This document shows positions 1 through 5,608 of a DNA stretch of 5,634 nucleotides, in pieces (position 1 is the stretch's first letter; each line of letters begins with the position of its first letter). Position numbers and translations under genes: made by a program. The notes below the pieces were generated by a model. The model made no database searches and had not been told where the DNA came from. It saw only the letters and a program-made list of their open reading frames with translations. Source of the stretch: Cupriavidus sp. (GTDB lineage Bacteria; Pseudomonadota; Gammaproteobacteria; Burkholderiales; Burkholderiaceae); assembly GCA_013362725.1 (NCBI GenBank), contig JABFVP010000005.1, positions 1 through 5,634 on the forward strand, read 5' to 3'.

Positions 1-1
1 C

Positions 2-265
2 GCCGCCGCGCAGCAGCTCCAGGTCGCGCCGCAACTGGCGCTCTTCCAGCCGCATGCGGCGCGCGCGCTCGGCCACCAGCTCGCCGAACACGGTCAGCGT
101 GGCGCGCCGCGCGCCGCGGTCGAACAGCGGCGCCTTCAGTTCGTGCTCGAGCGCGCGGATGCTGCGGCTCAGCGCCGGCTGGGTCAGGTGCACGGCGCGG
201 GCGGCTTCGGAGAAGGTGCCGTGCTCGACCACCGCGAGCAGATGCAGAAGTTTCTGGATGTCCAT
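2..265 (-). CDS. LysR-type transcriptional regulator, N-terminal part (cut by window edge)
   Basis: This is the DNA-binding end of a LysR-family regulator. Reading leftwards from an ATG at 265 gives MDIQKLLHLLAVVEHGTFSE and continues open for 88 codons to the left edge, so the effector-binding domain lies outside the window. Residues 18-40 (FSEAARAVHLTQPALSRSIR and on) are a textbook LysR winged helix-turn-helix, followed by the usual 'LFDRG-RR--LT-FGE' wing and the start of the linker helix (residues 60-86). In-frame ATGs also occur at 277 and 283, adding MRMVFR. I prefer 265 because family members usually begin a few residues before the first helix, but no start has a clear Shine-Dalgarno sequence. 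The gene is divergent from the transporter/hydrolase operon, the classic arrangement for a LysR protein that controls its neighbour and itself. The inducer cannot be read from this fragment. Confidence 0.93.
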   Translation of the reverse strand, partial: MDIQKLLHLLAVVEHGTFSEAARAVHLTQPALSRSIRALEHELKAPLFDRGARRATLTVFGELVAERARRMRLEERQLRRDLELLRGG

Positions 266-298
266 GCGGAAAACCATGCGCATTGGTTATGGGAGCGG

Positions 299-317
299 TT
301 CAACATTTGCATTTGAA
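299..317. promoter_or_regulatory. Candidate LysR operator (TTCAA-N9-TTGAA)
   Basis: A perfect 5-bp inverted repeat, TTCAA at 299-303 and TTGAA at 313-317, lies in the divergent intergenic region. It overlaps the -35 element of the rightward promoter and sits just downstream of a possible leftward -10. LysR proteins bind dyad sites of this size (T-N11-A type) near the -35 to -75 region of the gene they activate and often over their own promoter, so the position fits. The half-sites are short and the core does not exactly match the T-N11-A consensus, so this is a candidate only. Confidence 0.45.
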
Positions 318-341
318 TCATACCTTGGCGCTCCCTATGAT
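313..341 (+). promoter_or_regulatory. Sigma70-like promoter of the four-gene operon
   Basis: TTGAAT at 313-318 and TATGAT at 336-341 are separated by exactly 17 bp. The -10 matches the consensus at 5 of 6 positions and the -35 at 4 of 6. The stretch is conspicuously AT-rich against its GC-rich surroundings. Transcription would start near 348, giving a leader of about 60 nt to the first start codon at 411. The -35 overlaps a candidate LysR dyad, consistent with control by the divergent regulator. Confidence 0.6.
317..322 (-). promoter_or_regulatory. Candidate -10 element for the LysR gene
   Basis: Read leftwards, 322 to 317 spells TATGAT, the same -10 hexamer as the rightward promoter, so the two form a mirrored pair (ATCATA-N13-TATGAT, 317-341). 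Transcription would start near 310, about 45 nt before the preferred LysR ATG. No convincing -35 lies 16-18 bp upstream of it. A weak promoter is common for autorepressed LysR genes, but the call rests mainly on symmetry and position. Confidence 0.35.
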
Positions 342-410
342 GAGCGGAACAAAAAAAGCGGGACCCGCACGGGAGACCGCAACAACGTCCATCGGACATC
401 GGAGACAGAC

Positions 411-617
411 ATGCTCAAGCTGTTGATCGGCCTAGGCCTGCCGTATATCGGCGTGATCGGGATGCTGCCGTGGGTGGCATCGGTGGAGCGCTTCGTGCTC
501 GGCGTGCCCTTTATCTACGCGTGGATCTTTGCCTGGTTCGTGCTGACCTCGGGCTGCATGCTGGCGTGCTGGCTGCTGTTCGACCGCCACGCCGGCGACG
601 CGGCGCACGAAGCCTGA
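411..617 (+). CDS. DUF3311-type small inner-membrane protein, symporter partner
   Basis: This 68-residue protein is almost entirely membrane-embedded. It has two hydrophobic segments, about residues 4-24 and 32-57, joined by a short polar loop (VASVERFVLG), and a short hydrophilic tail ending AGDAAHEA. Small size, two helices, the 'P-...-G-PF-Y-W----V--S' pattern in the second half and a position directly before an SSS transporter fit the DUF3311 family. Those proteins regularly accompany sodium:solute symporters, much as YhdT accompanies PanF in enterobacteria. The ATG at 411 has a good Shine-Dalgarno (GGAGA, 401-405). The open frame extends far upstream through the promoter region, but that part is not protein-like and 411 is the supported start. 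It is the first gene of the operon, 14 bp before the symporter. Its molecular role is unknown. An accessory or stabilising subunit of the transporter is the natural inference. Confidence 0.82.
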   Translation: MLKLLIGLGLPYIGVIGMLPWVASVERFVLGVPFIYAWIFAWFVLTSGCMLACWLLFDRHAGDAAHEA

Positions 618-631
618 CCCGGGAGCCGGCC

Positions 632-2014
632 ATGACCACAGCAGTATTCCTTGGCTTTATCGTGTTCTCGCTCTACCTTGCGATCCGCTCGGGCAAGGGC
701 CATGGCGCGCAGAGCATGCATGACTTCTTCGTCGCGTCGCGGCAGTTCGGCGCGTTCCTGGTGTTCTTCCTGGCGGCGGGAGAGATCTACAGCATCGGCA
801 CCATGGTGGGCTTTCCCGGCGGCATCTATGCCAAGGGGCCGACCTATGGCGTGTGGTTTCTCGGCTATATCCTGCTGGCCTATCCGCTCGGCTATTTCCT
901 GGGGCCGAAGATCTGGCAGGCCGGCGCGCGCTACAACGCGATCACGCTGCCGGACCTGTTCAAGGGCCACTACGGCAACCGCGCGCTGGAGCTGATCGTG
1001 GCGGGTTCGTCGATCCTGTTCCTGCTGCCGTGGGGCCAGCTGCAGTTCACCGGGCTGGTGGCGGCGCTCAAGGGGCTGGGCTGGGACTTCGACCCGATGT
1101 ACCTGGTGCTGATTTCCGCGGCGCTGGCCTTCACCTACATCGCCATTTCCGGGGTGCGCGCCTCGGCCTATATCGCCATCCTCAAGGACATCCTGATGGT
1201 GGTGGCGATCGTCGCCACCGGCGTTGCGGTGGGCTGGAAGGCCGGCGTCGGCGATGTGTTCCACGCCGCCAGCGTGCAGGTCAGCAACCAGATGAGCGAG
1301 ACCCAGCTGCGCTTCTCGATGAGCACCATGCTGTTCCAGGCGCTGGGCTTCTACGTGATGCCGTTCGCGGTGCAGAATTTCTTCACGGCCAGGAGCGCCA
1401 ACACCATCCGGCGCACGCAGGTGGCAATGCCGCTGTACATGCTGATGTACCCGTTCCTGGTGCTGGCCTCGTACTACGCCATCAGCCAGAACCTGCAGCT
1501 GGCTTCGCCCAACGAGGCCTTTTTCGCCGCGGCAGTGCGGCTGCTGCCGGGCTGGCTGCTGGGTCTGGTGGCTGCGGGGGCGGCGCTGTCGGGCCTGCTG
1601 GTGCTGGCCGGCATCTGCCTGGCGATCGGCCCCATCGTCACGCGCAACCTGCTGCCGGGCCTGCCCGAGCCGCGCCAGAAACAGGGCGCCAAGGTGGTGA
1701 TCGTGATCTACCTGGTGCTGTCGATCGCCATGACGCTGGCCACGCCCAACCTGATGCTGACGCTGATCAACACCACCTACTACGGCGTGACGCAGTTCTT
1801 CCCCGGCGTGATGGTGATCCTGTTCTCGCTCAAGGTGCGGCCGCTGGCGATTGCGCTTGGCATCGTCACCGGCCAGTTGCTGGCGATCGCGCTGTACGTG
1901 CAGCAGGCCGACTTCGGCGGCTTCAACCTCGGCCTGATCAGCCTGGGCGTGAACCTGCTGGTGACCGCGCTGGTGCACTACGCCCCCCGCCTGGACCGCG
2001 TGCAGGCGGCCTGA
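632..2014 (+). CDS. Sodium:solute symporter (SSS) family transporter
   Basis: This is an inner-membrane secondary transporter of the SSS (solute:sodium symporter, PutP/PanF-like) family with the LeuT fold, and would import a small organic solute. The 460 residues contain about 13 hydrophobic helices, roughly at 2-19, 38-60, 70-93, 118-147, 156-175, 178-201, 231-250, 264-285, 305-334, 354-371, 377-400, 404-423 and 430-450. Family landmarks are the glycine-rich 'GFPGGIYAKGPTYG' (60-73), 'ITLPDLFKGHYGNRALE' (104-120) and 'SGVRASAYIAILKDI' (173-187), the last matching the family signature GG-x-R/K-A-v-x-x-x-D. Length is typical. The start at 632 has GGGAG six bases upstream and follows the DUF3311 gene by 14 bp. 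The substrate cannot be read from sequence. A carboxylate, amino acid or amide compatible with the downstream hydrolase is likely. The helix that normally carries the M-S-T sodium-site triplet (residues 305-340) lacks it, so sodium coupling should not be assumed. Confidence 0.92.
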   Translation: MTTAVFLGFIVFSLYLAIRSGKGHGAQSMHDFFVASRQFGAFLVFFLAAGEIYSIGTMVGFPGGIYAKGPTYGVWFLGYILLAYPLGYFLGPKIWQAGARYNAITLPDLFKGHYGNRALELIVAGSSILFLLPWGQLQFTGLVAALKGLGWDFDPMYLVLISAALAFTYIAISGVRASAYIAILKDILMVVAIVATGVAVGWKAGVGDVFHAASVQVSNQMSETQLRFSMSTMLFQALGFYVMPFAVQNFFTARSANTIRRTQVAMPLYMLMYPFLVLASYYAISQNLQLASPNEAFFAAAVRLLPGWLLGLVAAGAALSGLLVLAGICLAIGPIVTRNLLPGLPEPRQKQGAKVVIVIYLVLSIAMTLATPNLMLTLINTTYYGVTQFFPGVMVILFSLKVRPLAIALGIVTGQLLAIALYVQQADFGGFNLGLISLGVNLLVTALVHYAPRLDRVQAA

Positions 2015-2035
2015 AGACTTCAACCTGTTGATTCG

Positions 2036-3691
2036 ATGACACCATACGACACCGCGCGCACGCAGGTATTTGTCGCGCGCAAGATCCTGACGATGGCGGC
2101 GGACCGCCCCGAAGCCACCCATGTCGCGGTGCGCGACGGCGAGATCCTGGCCGTCGGCGGCGCCGCCGACATGGTGGACTGGCCCGACGCCGTGCAGGTC
2201 GACACCTTGGGCGACAAGGTGCTGATGCCGGGGCTGGTCGAGGGTCATAGCCACCTGATGGAGGGCGCGATGTGGGACGCGGTCTACGTCGGCTACTTCG
2301 ACCGCCGCGATCCGGATGGCCGGCTGTGGCGCGGCCTGCGTACGCTGGAACAGGTGATCGATCGCCTCGCCAGCGCGGCCTGCCAGTTGCGGGACGCCGA
2401 GGCGCCGCTGCTGGCGTGGGGCTTCGACCCGATCTACTTCGGCGCCAGCCGGCTGTCGGTGCGCGAGCTCGACCGCGTGTCGGCGACGCGCCCGATCGTG
2501 GTGATGCATGCCAGCGTGCACCTGATGAACGTGAATTCGGCGATGCTGGCGCAGGCCGGCATCGATGCGGACACTGACATCGACGGCGTGCACAAGGACG
2601 CGCACGGCCAGCCCACCGGCGAGCTGCAGGAGTTCGCGGCGATGTTCCCGGTCCAGCGCGTGCTGGGCAGCGGCTTGTCGCTGGCCGCCGCCGAGAACGC
2701 CGAGGCGGTGCGCCGCTTCGGCCGCGTGGCGCAACTGGCGGGGGTGACCACGGCCACCGACCTGGTCAACGATTTGTCGCCGCAGGGGCTGGAGACGCTG
2801 CGCGCGGTCACGGCCGAAGCGGATTTCCCGCTGCGCATCGTGCCGGCGTTCGCGCCGCAACGCAATGCGCACGGCGGGCCGGCGCGCGTGCAGGCCGCCG
2901 CGGCCGCAGGCACCGACAAGCTGCACTTCGGCCCGGTCAAGTTCATCGTCGACGGCTCGATCCAGGGCTTTACCGCGCGCCTGCGCGCTCCGGGCTATGC
3001 CGGCGGCCAGCCCAACGGCCTGTGGCTGATCCCGCCGCAGCAGTTGCTCGATGCCTTCACGCCGTTCCACCTGGCCGGCCTGCCGCTGCATATCCACACC
3101 AATGGCGACGAGGCCACCGAAGTAGTGCTGGACGTGCTCGAAGCCATGCTGTCGCGCCACCCGCGCGCATACCACCGCCATACGCTGCAGCATTGCCAGC
3201 TGGCCGACGCCACCCAACTGGCGCGCGCGGCGAGGCTGGGCCTGTGCATCAACTTCTTCTCCAACCACCTGTACTACTGGGGCGATGCGCACGTCGAGCA
3301 GACCGTGGGGCCGGCACGGGCCGCGCGCATGAACCCGGCCGGCACGGCGCGGCGGCTGGGGATTCCGTTCGCGATCCATGCCGATGCGCCGATCACGCCG
3401 CTGAACCCGCTGTTCACGGCATGGTGCGCGATGCAGCGCCAGACCGCTTCCGGACGCGTGCTGGGCGAAGCCGAACGGCTGACGCTGGCCGACGCGCTCT
3501 ACGCCATCACCATGGGCGCGGCCTATACGCTGAAGCTGGAGCACCGCATCGGCAGCATCGCGCCCGGCAAGCTGGCCGACTTTGCCGTGCTGGAGGACGA
3601 CCCCACCGCCGTGGCAGCCGCACGCCTGAAGGACGTGCGGGTCTGGGGCACGGTGCTGGGCGGACGCGTATTCCCGGCGCCGGCACGATGA
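2036..3691 (+). CDS. YtcJ-like metal-dependent amidohydrolase (Amidohydro_3)
   Basis: A 551-residue cytoplasmic hydrolase of the amidohydrolase superfamily, Amidohydro_3 (YtcJ/AepA/NfdA-like) branch. An N-terminal beta-sandwich piece (about 10-62, ending KVLMPGLVEG) leads into the TIM barrel, and the sandwich is completed by the C-terminal 'GSIAPGKLADFAVLEDDP' (506-523). Candidate metal ligands are H71 and H73 (HSH), K302 in 'GPVKFIVDGS', H352/H354 in 'HIHTNGDEA', H386 in 'LQHCQL' and D450 in 'IHADAP'. No signal peptide is seen. Characterised relatives include N-substituted formamide deformylase, but members act on diverse C-N bonds, so the substrate is unknown. The gene starts 21 bp after the symporter stop with no visible Shine-Dalgarno. 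The ATG at 2036 is the only start that keeps the first sandwich strand, since the symporter's TGA is in the same frame just upstream. Its stop overlaps the next gene's ATG. High confidence in the family, low in the reaction. Confidence 0.93.
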   Translation: MTPYDTARTQVFVARKILTMAADRPEATHVAVRDGEILAVGGAADMVDWPDAVQVDTLGDKVLMPGLVEGHSHLMEGAMWDAVYVGYFDRRDPDGRLWRGLRTLEQVIDRLASAACQLRDAEAPLLAWGFDPIYFGASRLSVRELDRVSATRPIVVMHASVHLMNVNSAMLAQAGIDADTDIDGVHKDAHGQPTGELQEFAAMFPVQRVLGSGLSLAAAENAEAVRRFGRVAQLAGVTTATDLVNDLSPQGLETLRAVTAEADFPLRIVPAFAPQRNAHGGPARVQAAAAAGTDKLHFGPVKFIVDGSIQGFTARLRAPGYAGGQPNGLWLIPPQQLLDAFTPFHLAGLPLHIHTNGDEATEVVLDVLEAMLSRHPRAYHRHTLQHCQLADATQLARAARLGLCINFFSNHLYYWGDAHVEQTVGPARAARMNPAGTARRLGIPFAIHADAPITPLNPLFTAWCAMQRQTASGRVLGEAERLTLADALYAITMGAAYTLKLEHRIGSIAPGKLADFAVLEDDPTAVAAARLKDVRVWGTVLGGRVFPAPAR

Positions 3692-4641
3692 ACGCGCGCG
3701 CGCCGATTCCGCTGGTGGTGGTCGGCGGCTACCTAGGCGCCGGCAAGACCACCTTGGTCAACCGACTGCTCGCCACTGCGCACGGGTGCCGCATCGCGGT
3801 GCTGGTCAACGATTTCGGCGCGGTCAATATCGACGCCGCGCTGGTGCGCGCGCGCAGCGACGATGTGATCGAGCTGGAGAACGGCTGCATCTGCTGCTCG
3901 ATCGGCGGGCGGCTGGCCGAGGCGCTGGTAGCCATCGCCGCGCGGGCGCAGCGGCCTGAGCTGCTGGTGATCGAGGCCAGCGGTGTGTCCGACCCGCAGC
4001 GCATCGCGCAGGTGGGGCTGCTGGACCCGGCGTTCCGGCTCAACGCGGTGCTGGTCGCGGTGGACGCGACCGGCGTGCACGACAGCCTGCGCGATCCGCT
4101 GGTCGGCGACATGGTGCGGCGGCAGGTCATGGGTGCGTCGGTGGTGGCGCTGACCAAGGCCGACCTGGCCGGGGCCGAAGGCGTGGCACGCGCTGCCGCC
4201 ACGGCAGCCGGCCTGGCGCCGCACGCGACCGTGCTGACGGCGTGCTCGGGCGAACTGCCGCTGTCGGTGTTTCTCGATGCAAGCGCGCTACCGACTCCCG
4301 GCGGCGCGGCGCGGCTGGATGGATCTGGCTGGCAGCGCGGCGCCATGGGTGACGGCCATGCCGGCATCCGCAGCGTTGCCTACCAGACCCACCGCAGCTT
4401 CGACAAGGCGCGCCTGCGGCAGGCGCTGGCCAGCGTGCCGGTGCGCCTGCTGCGGGCCAAGGGGCTGGTCCGGCTCGACGCCGACGCCCGGCTGCATGAG
4501 GTCCACCTCGTCGCTGGCAGGCTGCGGCTGCGGCCGGCGCAGGGCGCCGGCTCCCAGGACTCGGCGCTGGTCTTCATCGGCGCCTTCGACGCGGCGGCGC
4601 AAGCGCGCCTGCGCGCCTGCATGGACGCGGCGCTGGCCTGA
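3688..4641 (+). CDS. COG0523/CobW-family GTPase, putative metallochaperone
   Basis: A 317-residue G3E-family GTPase of the COG0523 (CobW/YjiA/ZigA-like) group, whose members bind and deliver metals to target enzymes using GTP. The P-loop is GGYLGAGKTT (13-22, catalytic-lysine position K20). The hallmark metal-binding CxCC is in 'ENGCICCSI' (C67, C69, C70). The Walker B/switch region is 'LLVIEASGVSDP' (92-103) with E96. The guanine-specificity motif appears as TKAD (156-159) instead of NKxD. A CobW C-terminal domain follows (about 228-315, from 'IRSVAYQTHRSFDK'). No histidine-rich linker is present, unlike many zinc-type members. Its ATG overlaps the hydrolase stop by four bases (ATGA) with no strong Shine-Dalgarno, implying translational coupling. 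The obvious inferred client is the upstream metal-dependent amidohydrolase. Cobalamin synthesis is unlikely as no cob gene is nearby. Confidence 0.92.
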   Translation: MNARAPIPLVVVGGYLGAGKTTLVNRLLATAHGCRIAVLVNDFGAVNIDAALVRARSDDVIELENGCICCSIGGRLAEALVAIAARAQRPELLVIEASGVSDPQRIAQVGLLDPAFRLNAVLVAVDATGVHDSLRDPLVGDMVRRQVMGASVVALTKADLAGAEGVARAAATAAGLAPHATVLTACSGELPLSVFLDASALPTPGGAARLDGSGWQRGAMGDGHAGIRSVAYQTHRSFDKARLRQALASVPVRLLRAKGLVRLDADARLHEVHLVAGRLRLRPAQGAGSQDSALVFIGAFDAAAQARLRACMDAALA

Positions 4642-4649
4642 GCCGCACG

Positions 4650-4667
4650 GGGCCGCGTCGTCGGCCC
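4650..4667. terminator. GC hairpin between convergent genes, possible bidirectional terminator
   Basis: GGGCCG (4650-4655) and CGGCCC (4662-4667) form a perfect 6-bp stem around a 6-nt loop. It sits in the 26-bp gap between the stop codons of the GTPase gene and the convergent membrane-protein gene. There is no T-tract on either side, so it is not a canonical intrinsic terminator. Its position immediately after both stops is the main support. Confidence 0.35.
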
Positions 4668-5573
4668 TCAGGTGTGGAATTCGTCCGCCCGGCCATCGCG
4701 CCCCGGCAGCTTGTGCCAGGCGCCGCGCTCGAATTCCGCGATCACCTGCGCGCCCAGCAGCAGCAGCGTCGCGGCGATTTCCAGGCTGAGCAGCACCACG
4801 ATCGCCGTGGTCAGCGAGCCATAGACGCGGCCGACCTGCGACAGCGTGGTGAAGTACCACACCAGCACGTGGCGCGAGATCTCCCACAGCACCGCGGCGA
4901 TTACCGCGCCGCTGAGCGCGTGGCGCAGCGACAGCCGGCCGACCGGCATCACCAGGTAGATCGAGGTCAGCATCAGCACCTCGCCGATAAAGCCGAGCAG
5001 GTAAAGCAGGCCGGTGGAAAGGCGGTCCAGCGACCAGTCGTGGCCCAGCACCTCGACGTGCCGTTCGCCGATCGCCAGCAGCGCGCCCGAGACCACGGTC
5101 ACCAGCAGCAGGCCGATGCTGAGCACGGCGATATAGCAATAGGGCAGCAGCGCCGAGACCAGGAAATGGCGGCGCCGGATCGCCACGCGATGCTCGAAGA
5201 TTACCGACATGGCGTTCTCGAGCACGGTAAACGCGAGCGAGCTGAAGAACAGCATGGTGCCCAGCAGCACCCAGCCGATGGTGGCGCGGTTGCGCAGGAA
5301 CGCGGCCAGCTCGGTGATCAGGGCGCGCGACTGGCCGGGCACGATCCATTCGAGATAGCGCGCCAGCGTCGACAGCAGCAACGCGGGCTCGATCACGTGC
5401 GACAGCGCGATCACCATCAGGATCAGCAGCGGCACGATCGACAGCAGCGCGTAGTAGGCGACCGCGCCGGCCAGCAGCAGGCCCTGGTTGGCGCGGAACT
5501 GGCGCAGCGTGTGCCAGGCAAAGCGCAGCGGATGGCGCAGCAGGCCGATGACGCGGGTGTCGGTAAGGTGCAT
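4668..5573 (-). CDS. YihY/BrkB-family (UPF0761) inner-membrane protein
   Basis: An integral membrane protein of the YihY/BrkB family (formerly 'ribonuclease BN', a name now known to belong to another protein). Its molecular function is not established. From the ATG at 5573 it is 301 residues, a usual length. Hydrophobic segments fall at about 33-60, 98-117, 138-168, 186-210, 216-241 and 253-280, giving six helices with a basic cytoplasmic N-terminus (RHPLRFAWHTLRQFRANQG). Typical family pieces are 'AVAYYALLSIVPLLIL' (37-52), 'LAFTVLENAMSVIFE' (113-127) and 'YGSLTTAIVVLLSLEIAATL' (251-270), followed by LLLGAQVIAEFE. An in-frame GTG at 5582 would add three residues. Neither start has a clear Shine-Dalgarno. 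The gene converges on the operon and has its own upstream region, so it is probably an unrelated neighbour. Confidence 0.92.
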   Translation of the reverse strand: MHLTDTRVIGLLRHPLRFAWHTLRQFRANQGLLLAGAVAYYALLSIVPLLILMVIALSHVIEPALLLSTLARYLEWIVPGQSRALITELAAFLRNRATIGWVLLGTMLFFSSLAFTVLENAMSVIFEHRVAIRRRHFLVSALLPYCYIAVLSIGLLLVTVVSGALLAIGERHVEVLGHDWSLDRLSTGLLYLLGFIGEVLMLTSIYLVMPVGRLSLRHALSGAVIAAVLWEISRHVLVWYFTTLSQVGRVYGSLTTAIVVLLSLEIAATLLLLGAQVIAEFERGAWHKLPGRDGRADEFHT

Positions 5574-5602
5574 GTCAGGCACCGGAAGTGGTGGTTGACG
5601 AC

Positions 5603-5608
5603 ATTATG
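5603..5608 (-). promoter_or_regulatory. Candidate -10 element for the YihY/BrkB-family gene
   Basis: Read leftwards, 5608 to 5603 spells CATAAT, matching the -10 consensus at 5 of 6 positions, in the only AT-leaning spot upstream of this gene. The start codon lies about 30 bp further on. The best -35 at the right edge (CTGCAA, 18 bp upstream) matches only 3 of 6, so the promoter is tentative. Confidence 0.3.

Noticed and set aside
358..368. Palindrome GCGGG-A-CCCGC in the operon leader, considered as a terminator or attenuator.
   Set aside because: The one-base loop cannot fold as an RNA hairpin without opening the stem, the A-run precedes it and no T-tract follows.
54..410. An N-terminal extension of the small DUF3311 protein running from 54.
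   Set aside because: It would cross the divergent promoter and lie antisense to the LysR helix-turn-helix. The ATG at 411 has a strong ribosome site and begins the membrane protein directly.
853..2031. A 392-codon plus-strand frame inside the symporter.
   Set aside because: It is an out-of-frame translation rich in G, A, R and P, without a ribosome site or domain, and it overlaps a well-supported transporter.
515..3544. A minus-strand open frame of about 1009 codons antisense to the symporter and the amidohydrolase.
   Set aside because: Its product is dominated by R, H, Q, A and G with no recognisable domain or hydrophobic pattern, which is the usual shadow of GC-rich codon bias opposite real genes. 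The plus-strand genes have clear family motifs.
3022..3687. An apparent 222-codon N-terminal extension of the GTPase, in frame through the amidohydrolase.
   Set aside because: The extension is low-complexity A/R/G/P sequence overlapping the conserved hydrolase C-terminus. The GTPase fold begins normally at 3688 with the P-loop at residue 13.
4288..5349. A 353-codon minus-strand frame overlapping the YihY/BrkB-family gene.
   Set aside because: It is a different frame of the same strand with R/A/G-rich content and no domain. The frame at 4668-5573 gives a clean six-helix membrane protein.
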